Shown: positions 35,933 through 47,818, counted from the stretch's first letter. The stretch is 64,000 bases of DNA from Pezicula radicicola (GCA_003008705.1 PDUO01000003.1:628793-692792), one strand, 5' to 3'. Translations and numbers: made by a program. Notes: a model not told the origin generated them from the sequence alone.

Positions 35933-36138
35933 TCTCATCAAATTCGGCTTTTACTAGTCGGGATAGGCCTTGTTATTAATATACCCTGAAAAGTGAAGCT
36001 TTTCACGCTTTAAGCGAGGTTTTGATAGTGTTTAGAGCATTTAAGGCTAGAAATAGCGCGATTCTCCTAAAATTTCAGGGTATATTACAAGGCCTATCCC
36101 GACTAGTAAAAGTCGAATTTGAATGAGAACCTACGGGT
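35933..36138. repeat. Foldback (inverted-repeat) element
   Basis: The left arm, 35933 to about 36000, begins ACCCGTAGGTTCTCAT and ends TACCCTGAAA. The right arm, about 36073-36138, is its reverse complement with only a few differences. The arms of 66-69 bp flank a loop of about 75-80 bp that lacks coding potential. The inner termini TACCCTGAAA/TTTCAGGGTA would make a stable hairpin. The element sits in a zone of HET fragments. No clear target duplication was seen. Confidence 0.75.
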
Positions 36139-36232
36139 ATCCCCTACTCTGTAATATGGCCATGTGGCTTTGCAGGTAGAAGCCACACTTCGGGGGCCAA
36201 TAGAAGGTGGTTACAGAGTCTTAAGCGAATGT

Positions 36233-36547
36233 TCAAGTTACTGCTATTGGACCTTGAAGTTCTCGCACTCTAGCAAAAATCCTCCAATCTAGCGACGAGG
36301 ATCTGTAGTAGATATAGAGCTCAGATGGTAATCCAATTTCGTGGATAATCCATAGTCGATGCCAGTAGGGTAGATCGCAAAGTGATGCGACTTTCAGCGA
36401 ACTAGTTGTGTGTCTCGGGTTACTGATTGATATATGAAACTTTTCCATATCGCTAAAGTGGGATGAACCTTCAACCATAGTCTTTTCGAGCATGTTAAGG
36501 AACCGTACCTTCGTACAGTTGATGAGATGCCAGACTTCTCCGTACAC
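36233..36547 (-). pseudogene. HET-domain fragment
   Basis: The frame contains SLCDLPYWHRLWIIHEIGLP followed by LDWRIFARV. This is the diagnostic internal part of the HET domain (normally 'pYWsRvWvvQEi' and 'ldw..f'), with His in place of the usual Gln in the QE pair. Neither the N-terminal YEALSYxWG block nor the C-terminal part is found in frame nearby. It is a truncated relic of an incompatibility-type gene. Confidence 0.65.
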
Positions 36548-37057
36548 AGGTCATGTATATAGATCGTCGGCTCGCTTTACCTGATAGATATCACCCATTA
36601 TTCTCTGCACTTGATGATTTCTTTCCTTGGTATTCCCCTGATTAATGCTAGCTGCATCATCCTAGCGAGCGAAGTCAACAAGTTATGTTCTGAGGTGCAC
36701 GGGCTATCGTGACAAGGATGTGGGATTTAACGCGTTTTCATCCTCAAGTACGAGTATGCAGAGAAGAAGGCCGGCTTAAGGAGGTGATAAACTTGAGAGG
36801 CGAAGTGGCTAAAATGCGGGTATCTTCTGTTGGTTCCAGAATCCTGGCCTCGATTGTACACCTTCCTAATATAACTAACAGCCAAGCCCGGGGCCTGCGC
36901 GTGTTGCAGAACTGCACTTCGCGATAATAGCAACGAAAGGCGCAATGATAAGTAATTCCCCTCGATATAAAGGTGAGCAGCACCACCGACGAAATAATGG
37001 ACTTGTGCTTGCATCACTCCTCTGCCCATCAGACGATTGCCATTGCTTCTACGCAAT

Positions 37058-39854
37058 ATGCCAGCCCCTGTCGCCGACACGGTCGTCCTCGGAGCGCTCA
37101 ACCCTATCGAGGGCAAGGTCGTCTCGGTTCCCAGCCATCAGGCCATCAATGAGAAGGTCCGCCTCGCTGTCGACGACGCAGAGATACACAAAGATGGTGA
37201 GATCAAAGCCCCGCCCCCTCTGGATGATGACGACGATCACGACTCGGACAATGGCGGTAAGGACGTTATCATCATCACAGGTGCCGATGCGGCGCAACAC
37301 TTGCTGCCGCTGCGGGACGACGGCGAGCCGGCGTTGACCTTTCGAAGTATTTTCTTGGCTACTGGGCTCTCAGCTTTCCAGGCCGTCATGACCCAGATCT
37401 ACTCGGTGAGTTAGCCTGTTCATTAACATGTGTGGGCTCTAATGGTCTGCATGCGCATTGCCCATTCCCCATTGCCCACTTCAAAATCAATATGGGCTGA
37501 CACCCCTCGACCCAGTTCAAACCGACTCTAGTTACCATCCAGGGGACTTTTATCGTCCTCATCGCTTACTTTCTCGGCAAAGCATGGGCCGCCCTTCTCC
37601 CCCGTGGGGATCGATATGAGGCTCGATGGAGGGAGCAAGGCGGCCAGGGCAAACCTCCCCGATGGATCTCGCTAATCTCCTTTTTCAACCCGAGGCCTTG
37701 GAATCTGAAAGAGCACGCAGTATGTGCCATCACTGCCACGTCCGCCTCCAACGCTGCCGCTAGCATTACCGTGTTCGCGGCGCAAGACCTCTTCTACAAC
37801 CTGCCTTTGAGCGCAACCACTGTTGTCTTGAGTGTCATCTCGATTGGGCTGTTTGGCTACGGCATCGCCGGTATCATGCGTCCCATTGCCGTCTGGCACG
37901 TCGATGCAGTCTTCTGGGGTACTCTTCCCACCGTCAAAACTCTCCAAGGACTTCATTGGCAGGGCCTGAAGAGCTCCAAGCCTCTCCGATTCTTCTGGTA
38001 CGCTTTTGCGGGCATGTTCGTCTACGAGTTCTTCCCTGCCTACATCTTCCCATGGCTCAACTCTGTCTCCATCCCCTGCCTAGCCTCAATGCACGCTACT
38101 GGCGACAAGGCAGCGGTACTCACAAATCTCTTCGGTGGGGCCACCAACAACGAGGGACTGGGGCTTTTCACTCTGTCTTTCGACTGGCAATATGTAAGAC
38201 AGTGTTCCTGTATTTGAAGCAACGAGGACTGACTGAACCAACCTCTTGCAGATCACTTCCTTCACCACCTCTCTTCCTCTTAAGCTGCAAGCCCATTCAG
38301 CTGCGGGTCTTATTGTCTGCTTTGCCGCTATGCTCGGCATCTACTACACTAATGCCTGGAATGCAAAGTCACTACCATTCATGTCGACACGACTTCTATC
38401 AGAGGATGGCTCAAGCTACCCTATCACGAAAGTCTTCACCGGTGGTGTGCTCAACAAGGACGCTCTGGCCACTTATGGTATCCCCAGACTCACCGGGACT
38501 TTCGCGTACGCAATGCTCATGACAAATGCAGCCGTAAGTACCTAAGCCTAGTATATCTCAATCACCCGTCTCGTCACGGACTGAACATCTTCTAGATCGG
38601 CGCTCTGATTGCCCACTGCATCCTCTTTTGGGGTGGGGACATCGTCAGGGCGTATAAGAGCTCAAGAAAGGGGAGTTATAACGATCGACATCATAGGTAC
38701 ATGGCCAAGCATTACAAGGAAGCACCATGGTGGTGGTACGTTGCCGTGCTTGTTTTTAGCTTCGTTCTTGGTCTCGTCGTCGTCATCAAGGAGAACATTA
38801 CCCTTCCAGTTTGGGCGTACATTGTCTCGCTGCTGCTGGGAATATTCATCGCACCCTTTGTGAGTATGCCCACACACAATACTTGTCCGTAGAGCGAGTT
38901 GTCTAACGCTACTGCAGAGCACCATTCTCTATTCTCGTTTCGGCAATGGTATTGCCACGAACAACCTGTCGAAAATGCTGGCGGGTCTGATGCTCCCTGA
39001 ACGCCCCGTCGGTAACATGTACTTTGCTGCTTGGTCTCACAATGTCATTTCGAACACGGTCAACCTATGCAATGACCTGAAGATGGGTGAATATCGTACG
39101 TGTTATTTCCCCGTGACATCTGTGGACCCGGATGCTAACCCATCAATACAGTCAAGATCCCTCCTCGTGTCATGTTTCTTACTCAAGTCTATGGTACTGT
39201 ATTAGGCGGTTTCATCAATTACGCCGTCATGATCTCCATTGTAAATAGCAATCGCGAACTCCTCATAGACGGCAACGGCAACTCTTCCTGGAGCGGTGCG
39301 ACCATTCAGTCGTACAATACTAACGCAACTTCTTGGGCGCTGGCCAAATACCTCTACAAAACTGGCGCCAGCTACCAATTAGTGCCCATCGGGCTGGCTA
39401 TCGGCGCCGGTGCCGTCGCCATCCACCGTGTCTTTGTCTATGTGGGTGCACCTTATTTACCGCCTTGCTGGTATCTTACTTCGTTTCTTCCCCCGCTGAC
39501 TCCGAGTGCTCTTAGTTTGTCCCCAAGATTCGAGGCTTCTCACTCTCGGAGATCAATATGCCCCAGTTCATCCAATACGCCGGCTATATCCCTTACAACC
39601 AGTCCCAGACTTGCGTCATCTTCAGCCAGATTATGTCCGGGTTCTTCACCCAGTTCTACCTCCGAAACTACCGCCCGCGCATTTTCAAGGACTACTCGTA
39701 CTTGGTCACCGGCGCTTTTGACGGCGCGAGTCTCACTGCACTCTTCATCCTGTCCTTTGCGGTCTTCGGCGCCGGTGGTCCTTCTGTTCCCTTTCCCTCA
39801 TGGTGGGGCAACAACGTCGATGGCTACTATGATCTTTGCCCTGTGACCGAGTAG
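37058..39854 (+). CDS. OPT-family oligopeptide transporter, 7 exons
   Basis: Exons 37058-37405, 37516-38193, 38252-38533, 38596-38859, 38918-39095, 39152-39441 and 39516-39854 give about 792 residues, the normal size for the family. All introns (56-110 bp) keep frame with good signals. The N-terminus is acidic (DDDDDHDSDN near residue 50). Family features include LTFRSIFLATGLSAFQAVMT before TM1-2, NLKEHAVCAITATSASNAAA, IMRPIAVWHVDAVFWGTLPT, FVYEFFPAYIFPWLNSVSIP, STILYSRFGNGIATNN, the signature LKIPPRVMFLTQVYGT, and MPQFIQYAGYIPYNQSQTCV at the C-terminal part. OPT proteins move small peptides or peptide-metal conjugates by proton symport across the plasma membrane. The start at 37058 (MPAPVADTVV) is the first ATG. 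The gene is visibly richer in G and C than its neighbours. The ORF is intact. Confidence 0.92.
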
Positions 39855-40974
39855 GTACAACTTGTTAGACGTGACTGTTTCCCGTCAGCTATTTCTAGGG
39901 CGGTCTACACACACTGCACATGTATCATGATTTCGTAATAGCCCTATAGTTGTAGCTGGCTTCAATAACTGTATTGGGGAGGGCTCTATATATTCCGTTT
40001 GAGTATCTAGATTATAATATATTTCGCATCAACTTGACAATTTATCAGAAGGTTTAGAGCCTATACACTTTCGCGTATAACTCTATATTCTTTACCAAAA
40101 ACATAAACGTATTTAAACGTATACCCCCTTTAATATAGAACTTTTCTATAACTAGGATATATACTTTAATTTTTGTTGAATTCAGTGAATATAGGAATAG
40201 TCATGTGATCGTCCTACTACTACAAGTAGGCCCATTCTGGCACTCTAGCTTCCACACAGAACACAGAATTCAACCACTATTGCCACCACCTATTGCTGTC
40301 CATATTGTGCCTATTCAATAATTTTTTTAAACAAATAACTCTTACCTCCCCGCCCCTTCTAAGCTTTTATTATTACTTACCTAGGGTTAGAGTAAGAGCT
40401 TAGCAACAATTAAGCGTTCCTTAATTTAGTATCTCGCGTATTAGCGACCTATATAAATTTATACAAGGGGAAGATAGTCGAAGAACACTAGTCTCAGTAG
40501 CACTATATATCTACTTAAGTATAGGTATATCTTTAAAAAAAATTAAGCTATAATTGTCTTAGGCGTCGCGATTGAATTGCTATAGGTGTTGGAATTACAT
40601 TGCCTTGAGCATTGCAATTAATACCTTAGCACTAATACAGAGGTCCCTGGCATTCTACTTGGTATAGGGAAATATATGGAGAAGAGAACGGAAGAGGCCT
40701 GATTAGGCAACACTGAATATTGCCAAGCTTTTACTTCGATCCCTCAAACGTTTATATATTCGTTTAAATAGAAACCCCTTATATTTATCTTCTAAATAAA
40801 TGAATTGAGATAGGGGATATATGGGGTAATATAAAGTTAGAATTTATAAAAAAGTGATGTATTAATCTGGCTTGGACTAATTAGTACAAATGGAACCCCT
40901 TAGAAAACAGAGGTCTAAGCCTTAAATTTCCGTAGTATTTCGTTCGATATTGATTAAGATATAAGCACAAAGCA
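39855..40974. other. AT-rich intergenic DNA
   Basis: AT-rich, no coding frame. Short direct repeats of CGTTTA (40105-40125, 40748-40765) are present. It is probably decayed repeat DNA after the 3' region of the OPT gene. Confidence 0.4.
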
Positions 40975-41219
40975 TCAACCTACAATAATCTTTCTTTATT
41001 CTCCTGTCGGAAACCTGAATTACTTTGCCATCTAGATGGATCTTTCCTCTAGACTCTATTTCCCCAGGTATACGACAGTGCCTCATATTCGATCTTGTTA
41101 TCGGGGGAGGTATGGATGATCACATGCCTAGATAACTCTTCAGACTTCTTGCTGAAGAGCCGAAGGAGGAGGATTTCATTCAACGTGTAGTCCGGAAGGC
41201 GATAATCGACTTCGACCAT
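40975..41219 (-). pseudogene. HET-domain gene, N-terminal fragment
   Basis: Starting at an ATG at 41219, the minus strand reads MVEVDYRLPDYTLNEILLLR, then VIIHTSPDNKIEYEALSYTW and GN, the hallmark N-terminal block of HET proteins. It runs into TAG at about 41049. In the next frame KIHLDGKVIQVSD continues the domain (the usual 'I.ldG..i.Vt.n'), so a frameshift separates the two. Nothing of the remaining domain is found. The fragment is only 56 codons before the stop. Confidence 0.68.
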
Positions 41220-41823
41220 TATGCTGCTCCTGGATTGCGAGTCTCTGGGAATAGTGTCACGGCTTTTATAGTGAATCGAGACTCAACTGCTATAGAAGAA
41301 ATGTGTTTTTTCTCTGGCTGTATGTCTCTTTGCCTCATAAATGTGGGAGGAGATTCTCAACGTGGCTCTAGAAGAAGTTGAGTATTTAGTTTTAGAGATA
41401 ACCACAAGATGTACAAGTTCACATGACTCAAGTTAAACTATGGCGGCTATAGGCGACGTATAGCGACCACACTGTCTATTTCCATCGAGATATGCAGGTC
41501 CCTTGTATGTAACAAGACCCAACTTTCTCATAAGTGTAAGCCACTTCATTATAAATACAAGAATTAATAGGAAATATCAACTGCGGGCTACCTACTTGGA
41601 TCGAATTTTCATAATTTAAATTATGAACAAGCAACAGTAAAGAACGAGAGGAAGTTAACGAGGAATGATCGAATGCAATGTTGGGCTCGCTTAGTGAGAC
41701 AATTGCATGGTTTAGATTAACTTGCAGTGCCAGCCAAGGATTGTCTAATTACATGGCCTAAAGTTCTGTGAAACGTGTATTCATAACCTATCCTTTGCTA
41801 CATGAAGTCATCGTCCCAGATTC

Positions 41824-42147
41824 TCAAGTGCTCTTCAAAGTCTCCCCCATCAAGAACACCGGAGCCTTGTTGCTAAAATTTGGCAAGTCGCCCATGATTT
41901 GTGGTACGTCAGGGCTCTCGAAAGCAGCTTTAATGGCATCTCCATTCTCCCAATATACCACACTGCCAAATGCGTACAGAGGAGCCGAACCATCTGCCCC
42001 AGGGCCGAATTTGCTCACAGACCAGCTCTTGATGCCGAATTTACCCCAAAGCTTTTCGATGAGTGGCATATGATGTGAAATATAGTAATCGATGTCGTAT
42101 TTGGCATCGGGTTCGTTGGGAAAGACGACAGTGATTGTAGCGGACAT
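41824..42147 (-). CDS. EthD-domain protein (dimeric alpha-beta barrel)
   Basis: A single 107-residue frame: [40 protein letters not shown], then [20 protein letters not shown] and [20 protein letters not shown]. The sequence fits the EthD family (PF07110) by its short ferredoxin-like fold and the YY..HHMPL segment. Related proteins occur beside ether-degrading P450s in bacteria and as small cyclases or decarboxylases in fungal pathways, but here no partner enzyme adjoins. It probably acts as a cytosolic homodimer. The length is typical and the gene is complete, without introns. Confidence 0.82.
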   Translation of the reverse strand: MSATITVVFPNEPDAKYDIDYYISHHMPLIEKLWGKFGIKSWSVSKFGPGADGSAPLYAFGSVVYWENGDAIKAAFESPDVPQIMGDLPNFSNKAPVFLMGETLKST

Positions 42148-43074
42148 GGTGGTTGATTTATAGGGTTATTTCTTCTACGTGTAAGAATTAGTTGTGAGAT
42201 TACATTTAGCGGAAGACATACTTGCGAGAAGTCGTGGATGGAAATTAGGCTGGGGATTTGAGATTGAGCGTCAAGTAGGAGGGGACTGGCTTAAATATCT
42301 GAAGACCGAACATTGTACCATTTGGTACACCCCATCTGGAAGGATTCTTATATCCGAATAATATGTTCACGGTGGCACTAAATCATCTCTAACCACGGAC
42401 TTTATGCCGAATAGTATTTTCAGCAGGGCTTAAAATATCTCATGTAAAGCCATGTTAGATCACATAAAACTCTGCATATCGTATTCGTACAGATAGTAAA
42501 CTCTGAAATTTGTGCTCGCTTAGCGCTGCAAAAGAGGGTGTTTAGGCGTTATTTCTAGCTCCTGTACTATTATGTCACATATATTGGGGACCGCCACTTC
42601 TCTACTTTCTGAAGTTTAATATAAATTTCTTTAGTCTCAAACACCTGAATATGGCCCTTCGACGTACATGGGTATCGGAGTTAAGAATCGCCATTGGAGA
42701 TAAGCCAAGACAAGAGAAATATTGCCGCATGTGGAAAATGACCCACTGACGAATATGTCACCAACATCAATGACCACCAAATACCGAGATCTATACCCTG
42801 CTTATTACTATTTCTTTGGAGTACATTGTCTCAAATCAGCAAATTGATTTTTAGGCTCTAAGGTGACTAAGTGCGTGACAGTAAAAGTAGAATGGTGAAG
42901 GATGGTGAGATGACATGAGCAGCAAAGCCAAAAACTTTAAACAATGAAGTGGCAAATTGCTCCTATACGTATAAGTACTACACGCATCACTTCAGTCAGT
43001 ACATATGTTCTCCGACAGCATTGGAACCAACTCGGTATAACACCTTCAAATCAAACCAACAAGCAGTTCTTAAG
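42148..43074. other. Divergent promoter region of EthD and DJ-1-like genes
   Basis: 927 bp between divergently transcribed genes. No repeats or coding frames recognised. Confidence 0.4.
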
Positions 43075-43866
43075 ATGTCCACTCGTCCCCAATTTCTATT
43101 TGTCCTCACTTCCCAGGGTATTCTTCCAAGCCTCAATCAGAAAACAGGTTGGTATCTACCAGAACTAGTTCACCCATACAACAAACTATCCAAATATGTC
43201 GACATTGTAATGGCATCCCCGCTCGGCAGCGAGGCGCCTCTTGATCCTTACTCAATCGAAGCCACCAAGGATGATCCGGAGTGCCAAACGTTCCTGACAT
43301 CAAAACAAGACATTTGGAAGACAACCCAGACGCTCAAGAGCTTTCTTGGTAGGGCTTCTGAGTTTGCTGGTATCTTCTTTGTCGGTGGACATGGACGTAA
43401 GTTCTGTAACCCTTATTTACGAAAACATTTCACCTTGGCTATATCAACAAATTGGCTTGGGAAATATGCTAACCAGCTCTTCAAAGCTATGTTCGACTTA
43501 GCCAATGACGAAACCTCCCACACTCTTATTCGCGAGTTTTACGAATCGTCTAAAATTGTTTCGGCTGTCTGTCACGGTCCGGCTGCTTTAGTCAATGTCA
43601 AGCTCTCAGACGGCTCATACCTTGTGGACGGTCAGACTGTGACTGGGCTTTCAAACGATGAAGAGGATGCATTGAATTTTACAAAGGTCATGCCATTCGT
43701 GTTGGAGACAGAATTGCGTAACCATGGGGGAATTTATGAGAAGGCTGATAGTCTATTTGGGGTTAAAGTTGTTGTTAGTGGGAAGGATGGTAGATTGATT
43801 ACTGGACAGAATCCTCCAAGTGCTGCAGTAATAGGTGAAATTTTGGCCAAGACAATTCAGGCGTAA
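43075..43866 (+). CDS. DJ-1/PfpI family protein (Hsp31-like, possible glutathione-independent glyoxalase)
   Basis: Exons 43075-43396 and 43487-43866 (90-bp intron, GTAAGT..CTAAC..AAG) encode about 233 residues. The joined segment reads FAGIFFVGGHGPMFDLAND, the usual active-site loop, and the nucleophile elbow is IVSAVCHGPAALVNV with the catalytic Cys and His. The N-terminal MSTRPQFLFVLTSQG and TGWYLPELVHPYNKL contain the conserved Glu of the Hsp31/DJ-1 glyoxalase III group. The C-terminal LITGQNPPSAAVIGE is also conserved. Fungal Hsp31-like proteins convert methylglyoxal to lactate and protect against carbonyl stress; activity here is inferred. The nearer ATG (43075) is chosen because upstream residues have no family match. 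The flanking genes EthD and aldo-keto reductase also handle reactive small molecules. Confidence 0.87.
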   Translation: MSTRPQFLFVLTSQGILPSLNQKTGWYLPELVHPYNKLSKYVDIVMASPLGSEAPLDPYSIEATKDDPECQTFLTSKQDIWKTTQTLKSFLGRASEFAGIFFVGGHGRKFCNPYLRKHFTLAISTNWLGKYANQLFKAMFDLANDETSHTLIREFYESSKIVSAVCHGPAALVNVKLSDGSYLVDGQTVTGLSNDEEDALNFTKVMPFVLETELRNHGGIYEKADSLFGVKVVVSGKDGRLITGQNPPSAAVIGEILAKTIQA

Positions 43867-43952
43867 ACATTCGGAAGATCAGTTGGAAAGGAGGTCAAAT
43901 TATGCTTTTATTCTGAATCATGAATATTAGCCAACACTTGGGCCATACAGTA

Positions 43953-45307
43953 ACCGACCATTAGTAATGGCCATTTTCGCGATTTTTACCGAATCTGACG
44001 CGACGCGTTCTCCTACCCATCAACAACACTACTATACTATACCACCACAACGCACTCCCATGACCCCTACTGATAGGAATCGCAAGAGTGGATCCGAATT
44101 GACGCCATATATACACGGGAAGATTATGGGGGCCTTTAAAGCTAGGAAATCGTAGGCTTAGATTATAGAAGACTATAACCTATTGCGTTAGGCTATATAG
44201 ACTACTATCGAAACTAACTCTCTTAGAATAAATAGCGAATCCCTTCCTTAACCTAGCCAACTAAAGGTCTATTCGGAGTATAATAATCAGGCTATACTAC
44301 GGGATATTCGATTATTTCCGAAATATATATTTAAGGAGTGATAGGAGGCTACTAGGCTTGAAATGAGTAATATAACTATTAAACATCTTTACTAGGTAAA
44401 TAGGATCTACTACTAGTGTACAAAGAAATACCTAGAGTTAATAGAGATAATGGCAGAGATGAGGCTTCTTTAGTACTATATTCGGGCCTATTAGGATATA
44501 GATAAGTAGAGGAAATATATATTTAGTAATAAGTATTTAGTAGAGCGGGGGTCTAGTAAATTAAGTGAATAGGTAATAGGTCTACTAGCCGATAAATGGA
44601 AACTAGAGATAGTCATAACCTATAAGAAAGGAAAGGATATAAGAGTAATAGTCTAGGCTACCTTTTAGGGAATAAGGGAGAGATTAAACCTATATATAAT
44701 AGCTTAGGATTTTAAGTCAAAGAAGTATAGGTACTCGGTAGCCTCCTACCTTAAAGTTCTTAAAGATTAAGTCCTAAAGTACTACTATAATAGCCTTATA
44801 TTTATATAGGACAATGCCCCTATTCATACTATATATACTATTAGGGATTGGTTTATCGAGAATAGTATAGATATTATAGATTAGCCTCCTTATTCCCCTA
44901 ACCTAAACCTAATCGAAAACACTTAGTTTATACTTAAAAAACTAGCCTACGAGATATTCCTAAAGGTTATAAAATTAACAGGGAATACAGAGGAGGCTAG
45001 AACGGCTTTAGAGGAAGCTTTAAAGGTAGTATAGAAGGCCTTGCCTAACTCTCTTTTTAAATCTCTAGTAGAGAGTATACTACAAAGGGTTATAGCTTAT
45101 ATTAAGGCTAAAGGGTGGTATACAAAGTATTAGGCATAGGAATTCAAGATTCTAGCCTAACTAATTTAAAGAGTATATATTTATATATATATATCTTGAT
45201 TCCTAGGCTATTTAGAACTATATATAGCTTTTTATACTAAGTGATTTAGTTTCTAAATTATGGTAGTTTTCGGGAAATTTTCGGTCTGGCCATTACTAAT
45301 GGTCTAG
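43953..45307 (+). mobile_element. Degraded Tc1/mariner-type DNA transposon
   Basis: Terminal inverted repeats share GACCATTAGTAATGGCC at 43956-43972 and, inverted, at 45287-45304. TA dinucleotides lie at 43951-43952 and 45308-45309. The body carries a plus-strand transposase in ruins: GSELTPYIHGKIMGAFKARK at the helix-turn-helix end, the DDE-region DNAPIHTIYTIRDWFIENSI, PPYSPNLNLIENT, and a terminus KAKGWYTKY. Many CAA/CAG/TGG codons are stops, consistent with RIP. About 1,355 bp. A fragment of the same family is at 2996-3066. Confidence 0.82.
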
Positions 45308-45844
45308 TACTGTAGGTACGTGCAATAAGGTATCGATCAACTAGAGCAGTTTTGGCCAATAAACTACTTGTATTTACCTCTAAGACACGTTAAGCGATTG
45401 TAGGTGGGCAGAGTGTTAAATCCCTGCCTAAATGGCCAATATTCATGATTCGGGATACACTGATGGGTGACAACGGTTGAGCACCAGCTGAACTTTAACA
45501 GACACTGTACAACTCTACCCTAAACTTAAAATCCCATAGGGAAGTGGTCTTGAATTCGCTGTAATTCTGAAGCAGGATGATAACCCGCCGGAGAAAGTAT
45601 CATGACAGCGAATGAAGCAATCATGTGAAGGAGGTTGTCTCGGCTATTTTGTACACACTTTTTTTCCCCACCGTACCACGCCAATGATAAGATTTCGGGC
45701 ATGTTTAGATGTTTTCAGGAGAAAACTTAACAAGGATGTTAATGCTCATCACACGTATTGTTACTCAGTAGATGATACATCACGATTTCTGATTGCTTGC
45801 TAGTACTAGCTCCTTTACTTTCCGAAGTTTCGTCGCTAGATAAC
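45308..45844. other. Intergenic region
   Basis: 3' flank of the transposon and of the aldo-keto reductase gene. No feature recognised. Confidence 0.35.
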
Positions 45845-46901
45845 TTAATGGTAATAATTTAAAGCTACTGGTTTGGCCTTCTCCCATGCTTGGTCCATAG
45901 CTTCAACCACATCCTTAGGTAAAGGTCCCTTCTCGAAGTCTAACAAGTTCTCTTCGAGGTGTTTAGTACTGCTAGCACCAATAATGACCGCATCACTAGA
46001 TTTGGCATCCAGTTTTGAATGGTGTATTATCCACCGTAAAGCACATTCACTCTCAGTGAGCTGATGCTTGCTTGCTGCTGCCCGGATGATTTCAAGAGCA
46101 TTGAACATAGTATCATTCCAGTAGCGCATTCGATACAGCTGCCCTTGCCTGGTTCCTGGATCGAATCGAGAAGTTTGTTCAGTAGCCTTGGAGTCACGGC
46201 GATATCGCGACGTAAGATAACCCCCGGCTAGAGGGTTGAAGGCGTAGAATGACATGCCGTAGTGTCTGAGGCAAGGAAATAACTCTGCTTCTACCTTTCG
46301 TTGAATAGTATTGTAGACTCCTTGGTACGCAGATGGTTGCACCCAGCCGTTTCGAATGCAAATCTCGTTCATCTGAGCGACTTCCCAGCTCATGTAATTA
46401 CTGACACCCCAACGATTAAAATAACCTTCCTTATATAACTCATTGACGGCGTCGAGAGTCTCTTCATATGGTGTGGTCCGGTCTGGAGCATGAAGATAAA
46501 ACATATCTACCTTCTTCGTCTGTAGCGCGGCTAGGGATTCCAAGAAATACTTGCGAATGTCGGCTGCGGAATGAGATATTTCGTTCGGGGTGAATCGTCC
46601 CGCAGGGACCGGAGCCAGTTTAGTTTCCATTATGATGCCTCGTTGCCATTTCAACTGACCCAAGTACTCCTCCGATGAGCCTCGGCCGTATACTCGAGCC
46701 GTGTCGATTTCTTTATGGCCATGTTGTTGGAAAATGTCGAGCATAGCAGCGACATCTTTGAGATCATGTACTCGTGCTTGTTCGACATCTAATGAATATC
46801 TATTAGTATTGTTATTCTGCTTCCGACTTAGCTTGATGTAGCATACCTGGTTTGCCAAATGTCATGGCACCAAGCACGATGTTAATTTTGGGGTTCGACA
46901 T
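45845..46901 (-). CDS. Aldo-keto reductase (AKR7 / aflatoxin-aldehyde-reductase-like)
   Basis: Exons 46901-46847 and 46788-45845 (58-bp intron) encode about 332 residues. The short first exon gives MSNPKINIVLGAMTFGKP, the usual AKR7 start. Catalytic residues are visible: KEIDTARVYGRGSSEEYLGQ (Asp, Tyr), METKLAP (Lys), VDMFYLHAPDRTTPYEETLD (His). Other marks are YFNRWGVSNYMSWEVAQMNE, AYQGVYNTIQRKVEAELFPC, MSFYAFNPLAGGYLTSRY and DAVIIGASSTKHLEENL (NADPH-binding C-terminal part). AKR7 enzymes reduce dialdehydes and other reactive carbonyls with NADPH in the cytosol. The ORF is intact. It lies near DJ-1 and EthD genes, suggesting a carbonyl-detoxification neighbourhood, although co-regulation is not shown. 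Confidence 0.9.
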
Positions 46902-47744
46902 CTTGCAATTCTTTCAGATGAATTTGAATGGTTGGATTTGAGTGACATTTCTAGGCTTTTGTACTCAAAGAACGTGTCTACCAGCAACTTCACAAGAGTA
47001 TAAATGCTACGGTGATTGGGGAGTTAAGCGGTGATAAAGGAGACATCGGTCGACTTCGACCGATGGGAGACCAGCCCTGTCATTATCCGCCGATGAGTCT
47101 ATATTCGAGAAAATTAATTATCTACCTAATTACCGTAGACTCAAGATTTATTTTTTTCTTTCGCTAGTTTTGTTATAGTCTCCAGACGTGAGCAGATGCA
47201 GCTTTAACCTAAGTCAAAGGTGAGCAAGTCTAAGCATCCTGAGCACGCTCTAAGTCAGCCTCTTGGCCCTTGTGTAGGGGGCCTGTTCTGTTCCTTTTCT
47301 AGTCCAAAAGCTATGACCTCGATATTCGCCTTCAGGTTTAACCTACCGCCTTTATAGACCTGGCGGTAAGACATCTGCTGGCACAGTAAAGCCTGTTATG
47401 CGACTGAAGCCTTTAAGTAATAGACCTTCTACTTCATACTTTCGTACGAAATACGAGTACTGCCATATACACCGGGGACCATTACTGTACTAGAGGCGTC
47501 GACATTCAAGCTTGCGCATTTTCAGGACCACAGTACCTTATTAGAACTGCGCACTTTACTACTTAGAGACGCTAAAGGCCTTTGAGCGAACCTAGATTCA
47601 CCCGCCAAAAAGTACAGGAAGAAGATTAGAATAACAATCTTCCAAATAGACAACGTAGCAAAATTAGCGCTATTAGCTCTTTGTCCTTTATATAACCTAT
47701 TATATAAGCTCTATATATTAGTAATGCTCTACGAGCTCACGTGT
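46902..47744. other. Intergenic region upstream of the aldo-keto reductase
   Basis: Promoter side of the reductase followed by unremarkable, then AT-rich DNA. A palindromic pair CGGTCGACTTCGACCG occurs near 47047-47062. No gene recognised. Confidence 0.35.
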
Positions 47745-47818
47745 CTTCTTAGAAGGAATAGGATAAGTAATTTGATTTCGGAGCCTAAGTTAGTATAGTC
47801 GTACCTCCTTCTAAGAAG
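47745..47818. mobile_element. Short MITE (74 bp) with CTTCTTAGAAGGA termini
   Basis: It starts CTTCTTAGAAGGAATAGG and ends TCCTTCTAAGAAG. The interior (ATAAGTAATTTGATTTCGGA then GCCTAAGT) matches the left part of the longer element at 50062-50936. Each terminus is itself a near-palindrome. Confidence 0.65.

Noticed and set aside
40021..40900. Possible MITE in AT-rich DNA after the OPT gene
   Set aside because: Short CGTTTA repeats only; no inverted termini could be matched.
42949..43074. N-terminal extension of the DJ-1-like protein from an upstream ATG
   Set aside because: The extra 42 residues have no family match and start inside likely leader sequence; the ATG at 43075 fits the family start.
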